Shown here in pieces: positions 35,526 through 44,424 of a stretch of 64,000 nucleotides of DNA. Positions within the stretch are counted from its first letter, which is position 1, and the number at the start of each line of letters is the position of its first letter. The stretch is from Paenibacillus radicis (ex Xue et al. 2023). Its GTDB lineage: Bacteria > Bacillota > Bacilli > Paenibacillales > NBRC-103111. The DNA lies in contig NZ_JANQBD010000020.1 of assembly GCF_024722015.1 (NCBI RefSeq), positions 111,187-175,186 of the forward strand, written 5' to 3'. Below the pieces are notes generated by a model. That model was not told where the DNA came from, did not search any database, and saw only the letters and a program-made list of their open reading frames with translations. A program made the position numbers and the translations under genes.

Positions 35526-36383
35526 ATGGAACGAGCTTTTGGACATGGAGGATTTGGACACGGAGGTTTTGACCATTTTGAACACCCGGCTTTCATTCCT
35601 CAACGCAGATTTACCCCTTATTTCTTTCTTTCACCGTTTTTCTTTAGAGGGAATAATGACACAAATGGCACATTTTTTACTCAACATCAATGTAATGAAG
35701 GGGATACAATCGGGACTCTTGCAGAAATGTACAATGTACCCCAACCTATTTTGGAGACTATGAACCCGCATATTCAAAATTCCGAATACTTAGCGCCAGG
35801 AAGCATAGCCAATATTCCTCGTTTGGATAAAATGTATTGCCATAAAATGTTTATGGAGCAAGACGGACCTGGAACCGACAGAAATTCCCCTATGGTGAAT
35901 CCAGAACCTAATATGATGCCAGTTCAAGAGAAACTTCATATGCACCCGCATGGTCAACACGCTCATTCTGCCTATCCGTACTCCTATCCATACCCAACAC
36001 AATACTATCCAGGCGGAGGACATCATGCAGGGCATCATGCCGGCCATCATGGCTTTGGTGTGCATCTCGGTGGTCATCTTGGAGGGCATGGAGCTGGAGT
36101 GCACGCAGGTGGACACCTTGGACATCAGGGCATGGGTGTTCATACCGGCGGATATCTTGGAGGTTACGGAGCGGGGGTACATGCGGGCGGACATATGATG
36201 GATCATGGTGCTGGCGTTCATCTTGGTGGTCATCTCGGGGGACATGGAGCTGGAGTACATGCAGGTGGAAATCTTAAGGATCATGGCGTAGGCATGCATG
36301 TTGGGGGCAATCTTGGGGATCATGTAGGTCAGCTTGGTGTGCATCTCGGCGGTCATGTTGGAAATGAGGAAAAAAATCAATAA
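35526..36383 (+). CDS. LysM protein with His/Gly 13-residue tandem repeats
   Basis: A 285-aa protein of unusual composition. A His/Gly-rich N terminus is followed by one LysM domain (about residues 55-105: CNEGDTIGTLAEMYNVPQPIL, LAPGSIANIPRL), a Tyr/Pro segment, and about seven tandem 13-residue repeats from 36051 on with consensus G-x-G-V-H-x-G-G-H-L-x-x-H. No signal peptide is seen, as in spore coat or cortex LysM proteins. ATG 35526 has TTAGGAGG upstream. The repeats should bind divalent metals or form a layered coat; position after mntH favours a metal link, which is inference. Confidence 0.8.
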   Translation: MERAFGHGGFGHGGFDHFEHPAFIPQRRFTPYFFLSPFFFRGNNDTNGTFFTQHQCNEGDTIGTLAEMYNVPQPILETMNPHIQNSEYLAPGSIANIPRLDKMYCHKMFMEQDGPGTDRNSPMVNPEPNMMPVQEKLHMHPHGQHAHSAYPYSYPYPTQYYPGGGHHAGHHAGHHGFGVHLGGHLGGHGAGVHAGGHLGHQGMGVHTGGYLGGYGAGVHAGGHMMDHGAGVHLGGHLGGHGAGVHAGGNLKDHGVGMHVGGNLGDHVGQLGVHLGGHVGNEEKNQ

Positions 36384-36417
36384 GGATTGAACTGAACAAT
36401 AAACGGCAATAGAAATA

Positions 36418-36452
36418 AGCTCTCTATCCTTTTGGGATGGAGGGCTTTTAAC
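36418..36452 (+). terminator. terminator after the His/Gly repeat gene
   Basis: AAGCTCTCTATCC and GGGATGGAGGGCTTTT pair across TTTT. It lies about 35 bases after the stop. Confidence 0.8.
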
Positions 36453-36483
36453 TCATGACTATGATAAACTCAATGAATAAAAA

Positions 36484-36528
36484 TAAAAAAACTTTCATCC
36501 ATGAGAAAACGACCCAACAGATGAAAGC
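36484..36528 (-). terminator. terminator of the siderophore-binding lipoprotein gene
   Basis: On the minus strand CTTTCATC pairs with GATGAAAG and is followed by TTTTTTTATTTTT. The loop is about 20 bases, so the structure is only moderately strong. Confidence 0.55.
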
Positions 36529-36539
36529 TTTCATATAAA

Positions 36540-37508
36540 CTATAAACTCAATTTATCGAATCTGGTTTTAATGTCCTCAAGCATCAGCTTTGCTGCAATG
36601 ATGCCGCCGGATGTATTCCATATCGGTTCATTTACACTAAAGGCCCGTTGTTTTTTTACGACGTTGAGATTTTGTCCCAGAGGGCTTTTGAGCCATTCTT
36701 CGGTCGTTTTGGTAGCGCCGGTTTCACCTTCACGGTCGGAAGTGAAATAGAAAAATACGTCACCGTCAAGCACAGTTATTTGCTCCATTGAAATATCTGC
36801 GGAGAAATCGTTCTTGTTTTGTGCTTCAGGACGAGCAAAGCCTATTTGATCAAGGATAACGCCTGCAAAATTATTTTTGTAGTATACGCGTACTTTCCCG
36901 GGTTGGAATCGAGCCAATGAAATGCGCAATTTCGTTTTATCACCGAGAGCAGCTTTGGTTTGTTGAATGGCTTGGTTGTAGCTGTCCAGAATAGCTGCTC
37001 CTTCGGCTTCTTTGTTCAGAGCCTGAGCATACAATTTGAAATTATCCAGCATACTGTCGCCGAGATTTTCGGTGAATACGGTAGGTGCAATACTGGAAAG
37101 CTGCGGATATACTTTCTCTTGTCTAACCTTGGTTCCCAAGATGAGATCCGGCTTCAAGCCGGCAATAAGTTCAAGATTGGGCTGCGTCTCGTCCCCGATT
37201 ACTTGCACACCGGACATTTTATCCTTGATATGATCGAACCATGGCTCGCCAATCCACGATTTAACGGCAGCGACAGGTTTAATGCCCAGCTCTAGCAAAG
37301 ATTCAGTGCCTTGGTTAGTTAAAACCACAATGCGTTGTGGCGTTCCAGTAATAGTTGTTGTACCCATTGCATGTTTGATAGTTCGACTTGAGGCATCATT
37401 ACTCTTTCCCTCGGTTGACTTCACTGGATTTTGAGTAGCGCAAGCTGAGATAAGTAAAGACATGATGATTAGTAACGTTAACGCCATCCCTAGTTTTGAT
37501 CTTAACAA
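36540..37508 (-). CDS. iron-siderophore substrate-binding lipoprotein
   Basis: A 322-aa extracellular binding protein of the FecB/FhuD type (class III fold). The signal peptide ends in a lipobox, LLISAC, so the mature protein is tethered to the membrane. The body has RIVVLTNQGTESLLELGIKPVAAV, LELIAGLKPDLILGTKV and a C-terminal KLMLEDI segment. TTG 37508 has AAAGGGGA seven bases upstream; an ATG eight codons earlier would put that site inside the gene. A Fur box lies directly upstream. No permease or ATPase gene is adjacent, so it must share a transporter encoded elsewhere. Confidence 0.9.
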   Translation of the reverse strand: MLRSKLGMALTLLIIMSLLISACATQNPVKSTEGKSNDASSRTIKHAMGTTTITGTPQRIVVLTNQGTESLLELGIKPVAAVKSWIGEPWFDHIKDKMSGVQVIGDETQPNLELIAGLKPDLILGTKVRQEKVYPQLSSIAPTVFTENLGDSMLDNFKLYAQALNKEAEGAAILDSYNQAIQQTKAALGDKTKLRISLARFQPGKVRVYYKNNFAGVILDQIGFARPEAQNKNDFSADISMEQITVLDGDVFFYFTSDREGETGATKTTEEWLKSPLGQNLNVVKKQRAFSVNEPIWNTSGGIIAAKLMLEDIKTRFDKLSL

Positions 37509-37543
37509 CAGTAGATCCCCTTTCAAATCCATAAACGCTTAAA

Positions 37544-37558
37544 TGATTATCATTATCA
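37544..37558. promoter_or_regulatory. Fur box
   Basis: TGATTATCATTATCA matches the 7-1-7 Fur consensus TGATAATNATTATCA at 13 of 14 positions. It is about 36 bases upstream of the lipoprotein start and so should repress it when iron is sufficient. The divergent TetR gene begins 83 bases to the right. Confidence 0.85.
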
Positions 37559-37641
37559 ATAAAAGCTATGTTTGTTATACTAATATAAAAGCTTTTTTCA
37601 TGCAATGCTTGTTGAGGCGATTTTCATGAAAATAGACAGAT

Positions 37642-38226
37642 ATGAGGATGTGTCACACTTTGACTGAGCAGTCAGGTAAATTAGCACTACAATCGCAGGA
37701 ATGGATTAGAACGGCATTATTTCAAATCATGGATAAGAAGGAGTATTCACACATATCCATAACCGAAATCGCGGATAGGGCGGGGCTTGCAAGGCAAACC
37801 TTTTATCGTAATTTCCAAAGCAAGGATGAAATTTTACTGGACTATTTGGAAGAACTTATGAAAGGCTTATGGAAGGATCTCGGGGAGTTGTCTACCATTA
37901 ATGAAGAGATTCTGGTTGCCCTGTTTCGCAATTGGAGAAGTAATGTTCCTTCCTCGCTGATCCACAATATCGTTGCAAAAGACCGTAAAATCAGGCAGCT
38001 CATTCATAAGAGCATTAGTGATTCCTTCGATGAGCTGTTCGTTCATATAAAAAAAGTTCCAGAAGAAAGCGTAGATGATACATACCGAATGTACGCTCAC
38101 AAATCATTGTCCGCCATCGTTCATTTGATGCTAATAGAGTGGACGTTAAACGATTTTCAAATGACACCTGAAGAAATCGGAGGAATGGTTAGCGACTTGA
38201 CTGCTTCGATACGATTGTATTTGTGA
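37642..38226 (+). CDS. TetR family transcriptional regulator
   Basis: A 194-aa regulator. The N-terminal HTH is typical (ISITEIADRAGLARQTFYRNFQSKDEILLDYLE, about residues 36-70), with a helical C-terminal ligand domain. The exact start is uncertain: ATG 37642 lacks a clear site, while a TTG at 37660 would use GAGGATG. Divergent from the siderophore-binding gene. Target unknown. Confidence 0.88.
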   Translation: MRMCHTLTEQSGKLALQSQEWIRTALFQIMDKKEYSHISITEIADRAGLARQTFYRNFQSKDEILLDYLEELMKGLWKDLGELSTINEEILVALFRNWRSNVPSSLIHNIVAKDRKIRQLIHKSISDSFDELFVHIKKVPEESVDDTYRMYAHKSLSAIVHLMLIEWTLNDFQMTPEEIGGMVSDLTASIRLYL

Positions 38227-38277
38227 AATTATTTATTGTAACTATATGAGGATAGAATCTCTGTTAGGAGGCAGTCC

Positions 38278-39378
38278 ATGATAGAACAAAGTATTCCTTA
38301 TCGGCGATTGTCCCATTTGCGTATAAGCGGGGGGAGACTCGACAAGCCTGAGCAAGTAGTGAAGCAGCTTGGCGCCATGCAGGCACAGGATTATCATCAA
38401 ACCCTGTGGGCAATCGGTTTAAGAATGAAATCATCGACCCTTGCGGATATCGAACGAAGCATAGAAGATCGTAAGATCATTCTGACTTGGCCGATGCGCG
38501 GAACGATTCATTTTGTGCCGCCCGAGGATGTGAGATGGATGTTGAAGCTTTCGGCAGCACGAACTTTGGCGCAGGATAATCGCAGATTGGAGCAATTGGA
38601 GCTTAATCAGAAAATTATTGAACAGAGTAAGCAGATTATGTACGACGCCTTGCGTGGGGATAAGCGAATATCCCGGCCCCTTCTCATGGATTTACTTGAG
38701 GAAGCAGGGATCAGCACGAAAAATCAGCGGGGATATCATCTTCTATGGTACATTGCTCAGTCTGGTCTCATCTGTATGGGGCCAAGGGAGGGCAAGCAGC
38801 AAACCTTTGTATTGCTGGATGAGTGGGCACCTGGAGCCAAAGAATTATCAATGAGTGAAGCGCTTGCCAAGCTTACAGAAAAATATTTTACCAGCCACGG
38901 ACCTGCAACAGTACAGGATTTTGCCTGGTGGGCAGGTATCACACTAACCGATGCCCGAAAGGGGGTCGAAGCTGTTCGAGCCCGTCTGGTGTCGGGGAAG
39001 TTAAATAATCAGGAATACTGGGAAGGCGAGCATTCAGAGACGGGGTCTACCGATGCTGAATCAACCGTCTACCTGCTTCCGGGATATGATGAGCATCTGC
39101 TTGGCTATAAGGACCGAAGTGCAGTGCTAAAGGCGGAATATTCAAACCATATTATACCTGGCGGCAACGGCGTATTTATGCCCACCCTTATCATTGACGG
39201 TCAAGTAGCCGGCACTTGGAAACGAACGATCAAGAGTAAGGGCATTGATATCGAGTTCAACTTATTTGAATCTCATGAAGACAGGGAAGAGAATATCCTG
39301 CAGACGGCTCAACGATATTGTGAATTTATAGGACTGCCGTTAGGTTCGACAAAAATGGACAAGAAGAGGCCAAAATGA
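38278..39378 (+). CDS. winged-helix HTH_42 protein, possible AlkZ-like DNA glycosylase
   Basis: A 366-aa protein of the HTH_42/COG3214 family, made of tandem winged-helix domains. The family includes AlkZ and YcaQ, DNA glycosylases that unhook crosslinks and bulky alkyl adducts, with catalysis around a Q-x-Q motif. Here the N-terminal QAQDYH segment (about residues 35-40) fits that motif, followed by WPMRGTIHFVPPED and later YDEHLLGYKDR. Strong RBS (TTAGGAGG). DNA-repair function is inference; many members are unstudied. Confidence 0.85.
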   Translation: MIEQSIPYRRLSHLRISGGRLDKPEQVVKQLGAMQAQDYHQTLWAIGLRMKSSTLADIERSIEDRKIILTWPMRGTIHFVPPEDVRWMLKLSAARTLAQDNRRLEQLELNQKIIEQSKQIMYDALRGDKRISRPLLMDLLEEAGISTKNQRGYHLLWYIAQSGLICMGPREGKQQTFVLLDEWAPGAKELSMSEALAKLTEKYFTSHGPATVQDFAWWAGITLTDARKGVEAVRARLVSGKLNNQEYWEGEHSETGSTDAESTVYLLPGYDEHLLGYKDRSAVLKAEYSNHIIPGGNGVFMPTLIIDGQVAGTWKRTIKSKGIDIEFNLFESHEDREENILQTAQRYCEFIGLPLGSTKMDKKRPK

Positions 39379-39553
39379 GCATAAGATAGTAGAGGGGCTT
39401 GCTTAGCAGCAGCTCCTTTTTATTTTGTCGAGATGGCATACAGGAATGTGAAACTGCAAACACGAAAGGGGTATTTTATTTAAATCAACTTATCCCTATA
39501 ACCGCTCCATTTGAAAGAGTATGATTAAAAAAACAGAATGGGGAGTAGTGTTG

Positions 39554-40537
39554 ATGTTAAAATTGAAATATTTGTTCAATGATGTGAATTTAGCAGAAAT
39601 GCTTTTGAAAAATTGGGAATTTGAAAAAGAGTCCATCGATATGTTCAAGTATTACAGAATATCCTCAAATGCAATTTATCCGTTTAAATGCGATGGTAAG
39701 ACTCAGTTCTTAAGGTTTGCCCCTAAAGAAGAGAAGAGTAAAGAAAATATTTTGGCGGAACTTGATTTTATCTCTTATTTGCGTGCCAATCACTATGGAG
39801 CTTTAGAATCAGTTACTTCTAAAAATGGAGAGGAGCTTGTAGAAGCACACACACCATGGGGCGATTTCTATGCTTCGGTGTTTAAACGTGTGCCGGGTGT
39901 GCAGATGAACAAAACGGATTTTAGTGATTCCACTATTTTCAGCCATGGGAAAGCTTTAGGAAAATTGCATCAGTTATCAAGTGAGTATACGCCTATTAAA
40001 ACCAAAAGATGGTCATATAGCGATGTTTTGGATTGGATTCAGGATCACTTAATGGACTATCCAGAAGAAACAGCTGCTTTGAAGGAAGCAACGATACTAA
40101 AAGAATATTTCTTATCGCTCCCAGTAACAAACAACAATTTCGGACTTATTCATTATGATTTCGAATACGATAATGTATTTTTTGATGAAGAAACTAAGTC
40201 TTGCCATGTTATTGATTTTGATGATGCTATGTATCACTGGTATGCGATGGATATTGAGAAAGCGCTTGACAGTTTGCGTGACTATATCCCAGCTGAAGAT
40301 TTCAGCCATAAGAGCAAATGTTTCATGGACGGGTACCTTACTGAATATGATGTCGCTCATGATATTTCGTCCTTCCTACCAGCATGTAGACGGTTTGCTA
40401 ATTTATACGCATATGTTCGCATTCTAAGATCAATAACCGAAAAATGGAACAACGAACCTGAGTGGCTAATAAATTTGAGGGGCAAACTTTCTAGGGGATT
40501 ACAGGAAAAATCAGCTTGTTTTGGGGAGGAAATCTAG
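39554..40537 (+). CDS. APH/choline-kinase-type phosphotransferase
   Basis: A 327-aa protein-kinase-like phosphotransferase. The catalytic loop is GLIHYDFEYDNVFF (HxDxxxxN) and the metal-binding motif is VIDFDDA. The N lobe has FLRFAPKEEKSKENILAELDFI, with a candidate Lys and Glu pair. It resembles aminoglycoside/spectinomycin-type or homoserine-kinase-like enzymes, but the substrate is not evident. ATG 39554 has GGGGAG upstream. A GNAT acetyltransferase follows at 46 bp, which together looks like a small-molecule modification locus. Confidence 0.88.
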   Translation: MLKLKYLFNDVNLAEMLLKNWEFEKESIDMFKYYRISSNAIYPFKCDGKTQFLRFAPKEEKSKENILAELDFISYLRANHYGALESVTSKNGEELVEAHTPWGDFYASVFKRVPGVQMNKTDFSDSTIFSHGKALGKLHQLSSEYTPIKTKRWSYSDVLDWIQDHLMDYPEETAALKEATILKEYFLSLPVTNNNFGLIHYDFEYDNVFFDEETKSCHVIDFDDAMYHWYAMDIEKALDSLRDYIPAEDFSHKSKCFMDGYLTEYDVAHDISSFLPACRRFANLYAYVRILRSITEKWNNEPEWLINLRGKLSRGLQEKSACFGEEI

Positions 40538-40582
40538 GATTGCGGTAGCCCCAAGTCTGCGGGGAAATAATGGAGGTTGAAT

Positions 40583-41044
40583 ATGATGGTAATTAAAGAA
40601 TTGGACGACCATTTAAGAAAAGGTATAAATGATTTTCGAGGAATGATTATTGTATCCAGAAATCAAGTGCATTCATTAGAGAAATTACCGGGATACGTAG
40701 TGTTATTTGATGGCGAAATAAAAGGACTCATCACTTACAACATGAATGAGCATGATTGCGAGATTGTATCTCTTGATAGCAAGGTAGAAGGCCAAGGTAT
40801 CGGAACCACACTCATTGATCTGGTCATTGCAAAAGCGAGAGAGGATGGCTGCAAACGAGTGTGGTTGATCACTTCAAATGATAACATAAGGGCTATTCGT
40901 TTTTATCAAAAAAGAGGCTTTAACATTAAGGCTGTTTATGAAAATGCTATCACTGAAGCCCGAAAAATAAAACCATCCATACCACTGATTGGATTTGATG
41001 GCATTCCAGTTCGCCACGAAATTGAATTTGATTACATTTTATAA
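40583..41044 (+). CDS. GNAT family N-acetyltransferase
   Basis: A 153-aa acetyl-CoA-dependent acetyltransferase. Motif A, the pyrophosphate-binding loop, is KVEGQGIGTTLIDLVIAKARE (Q/RxxGxG/A), and motif B is RAIRFYQKRGFNIKAVYENAI. ATG 40583 sits six bases after GGAGG. It follows the phosphotransferase on the same strand. The acceptor substrate is unknown. Confidence 0.92.
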   Translation: MMVIKELDDHLRKGINDFRGMIIVSRNQVHSLEKLPGYVVLFDGEIKGLITYNMNEHDCEIVSLDSKVEGQGIGTTLIDLVIAKAREDGCKRVWLITSNDNIRAIRFYQKRGFNIKAVYENAITEARKIKPSIPLIGFDGIPVRHEIEFDYIL

Positions 41045-41226
41045 CAAATGCTTGTCTATTCAGCAGGAGAAATTTGATGAGCTGGCGCCGCGGCAGCCTT
41101 AAACAAAAGGGGTAATAAGAAGTAACATTATCCATACTTTTAGCGTCTAATTCATTATTAGATAAAGCTATCGCACTATAATTGACCAGGGCACTTCGGC
41201 ATCATTTGAAGGAGGAGGTTCATCAT

Positions 41227-41838
41227 ATGTTGCAAAACATCATTCCTAGAGCAGCTGTGCGAGGGACAGCTTCCGGTGTTATTTTCATGGCGTTTTTTGG
41301 TACTCTATGGGCTGGAATTGGAATTAGAGGACTTCAGGGCTGGGGGCTGCCCTGGCTTTTGACTCTTTCCCTAATAATTGGTATCACGCTGCTTTATGGC
41401 GGAATTACTTTGATAAAGAATTCTCGAGGATTATCAGACAATGAGGCAGATGCCCGCCGTTCAAAACGTGAGGGTATACGGTTTGGTATTGTTTTTGGCA
41501 TAGAAGGGATGTTGATTGCTGCCGCGGCTGTAATTTGTGAGTCTACCGATCACCCGGATTTGTTTATCCCTGTGATGGCTCTTATTGTCGGTGCACATTT
41601 CTTTCCGCTGGCGCATCTTTTCCGGGTCAAGATTCATTATATTGCAGGTACACTCCTTTCCTTACTTGCGACACTTACAATGATAGCTCTACCGGTGAGA
41701 GTTACTTTGGGGCATCATCAAATCATGGCTTGGTGGGCAGTTATCGGTTTTGGCTCAGCCTTGATATTATGGGGAACCGGTGTGGCCGTTTGGCTTATAG
41801 GCCTTGGGCTGCTGAACAGGGCTCAAACTTACCCTTAG
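41227..41838 (+). CDS. hypothetical integral membrane protein
   Basis: A 203-aa protein with about six membrane helices arranged in three hairpins (AAVRGTASGVIFMAFFGTLWAG; LPWLLTLSLIIGITLLYGGI; GIRFGIVFGIEGMLIAAAAVIC; and further spans). No family name comes to mind, although the layout resembles small DUF-type membrane proteins found near acetyltransferases. ATG 41227 has AAGGAGGAGG upstream, preferred to a start 15 codons earlier. Confidence 0.82.
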   Translation: MLQNIIPRAAVRGTASGVIFMAFFGTLWAGIGIRGLQGWGLPWLLTLSLIIGITLLYGGITLIKNSRGLSDNEADARRSKREGIRFGIVFGIEGMLIAAAAVICESTDHPDLFIPVMALIVGAHFFPLAHLFRVKIHYIAGTLLSLLATLTMIALPVRVTLGHHQIMAWWAVIGFGSALILWGTGVAVWLIGLGLLNRAQTYP

Positions 41839-41865
41839 AAAAAATAAGAAAGTAGTGATGAATTT

Positions 41866-42408
41866 ATGCTAACAGAAGGTCCTGGCATTATTCTAGTTAC
41901 AGGAATTATGGCGAGTGGAAAATCGACAGTTGCCCAGTTGCTTTCTGAACGGTTTGAACAATCAGTGCATTTACGGGGAGATATTTTTCGGAGAATGATC
42001 GTCAATAACCGCCAAGAGGTAGAGCCGAACGCGGGTAAAGACGAGCTGGATCAATTGCGACTTCGATATCGACTGGCCGCACACTCTGCAGATGCCTATT
42101 TTCAAGCTGGATTTACAGTAATCGTTCAAGATGTTGTAGTTGGTCCTATGCTAAACGATTTTATTTCCTTTATCCAAAGTCGTCCCTTCTATGTAGTGGT
42201 TCTTTGTCCAAATTCAACAGTCGTGAAACAGAGGGAAGCTGCCCGTTCTAAAAAAGGATATGGTGCTTGGACTGTGGAAGGGCTGGACAATTTGCTGCGA
42301 AATGAGACACCCCGACTTGGAATGTGGTTAGATTCATCTGAATTGACAGCTGAAGAAACGGTTGAAGAAATTTTGAGAAGATTTCAAGATGAAGCGAAAT
42401 TAACATAG
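41866..42408 (+). CDS. P-loop kinase-like ATPase
   Basis: A 180-aa protein of the AAA_33/zeta-toxin-like kinase superfamily. Walker A is GIMASGKST (about residues 11-19), followed by LRGDIFRRM (the DxxR substrate-binding segment) and an aspartate in VIVQDVVVG. The lid region is VVKQREAARSKKG. Such proteins phosphorylate small molecules such as chloramphenicol or nucleotides. The short form and lone gene leave the substrate open. Confidence 0.88.
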   Translation: MLTEGPGIILVTGIMASGKSTVAQLLSERFEQSVHLRGDIFRRMIVNNRQEVEPNAGKDELDQLRLRYRLAAHSADAYFQAGFTVIVQDVVVGPMLNDFISFIQSRPFYVVVLCPNSTVVKQREAARSKKGYGAWTVEGLDNLLRNETPRLGMWLDSSELTAEETVEEILRRFQDEAKLT

Positions 42409-42537
42409 CGGAGAACCATTACTCAATAAGAACGAGGCTTTGGGCTTGGAGCGGATGTTACGTTGTACTAATCGGTTTAGATGAATAAAGAAGTTGTGGG
42501 TAAAAAGGGCATACATAGAAATTAACTCAGGAGGGTG

Positions 42538-42981
42538 ATGGGATTGAAAGTATTGCTTGCTGTATCTGTCATCGTTGTTGTGTTGTTGGGCATAATCGGT
42601 GGGTATACGGCATTCATGTCGCCCGAACATCACAAATATATCGTCTCAGATGGTTATACCGGCTGGGTTGAGGTCACATTTGGTCAGGCGGAGTCTCAGC
42701 CGCTCGAAAAAGAACATCGTACCTATGTGTACCACATTCCTGCTAACGGAAAGCTAAAAACATCCACCCCGATGAAAGCAGGAACCATGAGTGTTTTCTA
42801 TCTTGGCAGAGACGGCAAACTTACGGAAACAGGGCAATATGAGGAAACCATACATGCTATAAGCACAAGAAGCCATAGTACGGGTTATGCAGATGGTCGT
42901 AGAGAGGACTCCCCAACAGTGGTTAGTTTTTACCTTGGCAGTAAAGAGCAATGGGAATCTGAAGCGGAAAAGGTAAATTAA
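42538..42981 (+). CDS. membrane-anchored DUF6843-like protein
   Basis: A 147-aa protein with one N-terminal hydrophobic segment (about residues 3-24) and an extracytoplasmic beta-rich domain (DGYTGWVEVTFGQAESQPLEKE; then GKLKTSTPMKAGTMSVFYLG). From memory this matches DUF6843, of unknown function; I hold that loosely. CAGGAGGG directly precedes a cluster of GTG, ATG and TTG in frame (42535, 42538, 42544), so the start is uncertain by a few codons. Confidence 0.8.
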   Translation: MGLKVLLAVSVIVVVLLGIIGGYTAFMSPEHHKYIVSDGYTGWVEVTFGQAESQPLEKEHRTYVYHIPANGKLKTSTPMKAGTMSVFYLGRDGKLTETGQYEETIHAISTRSHSTGYADGRREDSPTVVSFYLGSKEQWESEAEKVN

Positions 42982-43013
42982 AGAAATAAAATTAATGAAG
43001 CGGGGGTATTTTA

Positions 43014-43811
43014 ATGGAAAATCATATTCATGTAATTAGAGATAGTTGGAATCAATGGTCAGGCAATTGGTATAAAAGATATAGAACGGATGAAGCAATT
43101 TCAAAAATAATCAAACATCCAGAATCAGTTTTTCATCCAACCACGTATTCAATGATAAAAGAGGCATGTCCAAACCTGGAAGGCAAACGAATTTGTGTTC
43201 CTTCAAGCGGTGATAACCATGCTGTTTTTGCTTTTCATTTGATGGGAGCCAAAGTAACCTCTTCCGATATATCGGAAGAACAACTGGAGAATAGCGCTAA
43301 TATAGCCCACAAACATGGTTGGGATATTGAATTTGTATGCGATGATACTATGAAGTTAAGCAAAATAAAAAGCGGTGAATACGACTTTGTATTTACATCT
43401 AACGGCGTCCATGTGTGGATTAATGATTTGAATTCCATGTACAGCAATATACATAGAATTTTAAATAACAAGGGTCGTTACATAATGTTTGACATTCACC
43501 CTTTTATGCGACCGTTGGGAAGAGATACAGAGAAGATAACGGTAGTAAAGCCATATGACTCAACAGGTCCTTTCGGAGAAATACCAACTTACAAATGGCG
43601 GATACAGGATATAATGAATGCTGTTATTTCATCAGGCTTGAACATTAAGCATTTAGAAGAAATGTATGCAGAGGATGGTACATTTTGGATAGATGAATCA
43701 AGTGATCAAAGAGATACCAGATCGCGTGAAGAGCTTGATAAATTATGTGATTGGAAGTTAAACCCGATGGCTGCTATTCCTCAATGGTTATCGATATATG
43801 CAATTAAATGA
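43014..43811 (+). CDS. class I SAM-dependent methyltransferase
   Basis: A 265-aa Rossmann-fold methyltransferase. Motif I is KRICVPSSGDNHAVFAFHLMGAKVTSSDIS, a variant of the ExGxGxG loop, with the acidic ribose-binding Asp at the end of beta-2. YDFVFTSNGVHVWINDL is motif IV, and GRYIMFDIHPF motif VI. Unusually for the group, motif I has PSSGDN rather than GxGxG. The substrate is not predictable. RBS GCGGGGG. Confidence 0.87.
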   Translation: MENHIHVIRDSWNQWSGNWYKRYRTDEAISKIIKHPESVFHPTTYSMIKEACPNLEGKRICVPSSGDNHAVFAFHLMGAKVTSSDISEEQLENSANIAHKHGWDIEFVCDDTMKLSKIKSGEYDFVFTSNGVHVWINDLNSMYSNIHRILNNKGRYIMFDIHPFMRPLGRDTEKITVVKPYDSTGPFGEIPTYKWRIQDIMNAVISSGLNIKHLEEMYAEDGTFWIDESSDQRDTRSREELDKLCDWKLNPMAAIPQWLSIYAIK

Positions 43812-43862
43812 ACTAATGGATAGCCATAATGAATAATGGTAAAGGAAAAAGAAAAAATGGAC

Positions 43863-43906
43863 TTTACAATATTTTGTAAATGTATTATATTTGTATGCGC
43901 AAGCAA
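43863..43906 (+). promoter_or_regulatory. marR promoter and operator, copy 1
   Basis: TTTACA (43863-43868), 17 bases, TATATT (43886-43891), then the palindrome TTGTATGCGCAAGCAA at 43891-43906 (TTG-2-TGCGCA-2-CAA). The same palindrome recurs before the next operon, so it should be the binding site of the MarR protein encoded here. Confidence 0.75.
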
Positions 43907-43930
43907 TTATTGTGAGATGAGGCTGAAACC

Positions 43931-44359
43931 GTGCTTGGGATCTATTTGAAAGAATGTCTGTACTTCACTGCCAATCGACTGGGAAGAGTAATTAGCAAAA
44001 TGGCAGAGGATGAGTTTGCTACAAGTGGTTTGTCACCAACTTCTGCTTTTTTATTAATGGCCGTTTTTGAAAAGGAAGGGATTTCACAAAAAGAGTTAGG
44101 TGAAATGCTCCATCTGCAACCTTCAACAGTGACCCGTCTTATTGAGAAGCTTGTCATCAAAGGATTGATCACTAGCCGAGTAGAAGGACGGTTATCGCTT
44201 ATTTTTGCCACGGATAAAGGTAAAGCGATGGATGAAACGATCAATGAATGCTGGAATAACCTTCGTAAACGATACTCCGAATTATTAGGAGAAAAGGAAG
44301 GCGACGACCTATCACTTCACCTATATAAGGTAAGTGATCAATTAGAAAATATTGAATGA
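43931..44359 (+). CDS. MarR family transcriptional regulator
   Basis: A 142-aa winged-helix regulator. The recognition helix region is GISQKELGEMLHLQPSTVTRLIEKLVIKGLITSRVEGRLSLIFATDKG (about residues 54-101). GTG start. Matching palindromes precede both this gene and the reductase/DUF1772 operon that follows, so it very likely represses both. No redox Cys is visible near the N terminus, which argues against an OhrR-type sensor. Confidence 0.92.
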   Translation: MLGIYLKECLYFTANRLGRVISKMAEDEFATSGLSPTSAFLLMAVFEKEGISQKELGEMLHLQPSTVTRLIEKLVIKGLITSRVEGRLSLIFATDKGKAMDETINECWNNLRKRYSELLGEKEGDDLSLHLYKVSDQLENIE

Positions 44360-44386
44360 TTAATCATTCTTTATTTAGATAAATAT

Positions 44387-44402
44387 TTGCTTGCGCAAAC
44401 AA
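44387..44402 (+). promoter_or_regulatory. MarR operator, copy 2
   Basis: TTGCTTGCGCAAACAA has the same TTG-2-TGCGCA-2-CAA symmetry as the site at 43891-43906, and flanking bases also match. It lies 22 bases upstream of the reductase start, just after a possible promoter (TTGAAT at 44352-44357, 17 bases, TTAGAT at 44375-44380). Confidence 0.75.
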
Positions 44403-44424
44403 TTATTATAAGGGAGAGATTAGT

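Noticed and set aside
35790..36380. 196-codon frame opposite the His/Gly repeat gene
   Set aside because: It is a mirror of the repeats (Met/Ser/Thr-rich, low complexity), without a binding site. The plus-strand gene has a good site and a LysM domain.
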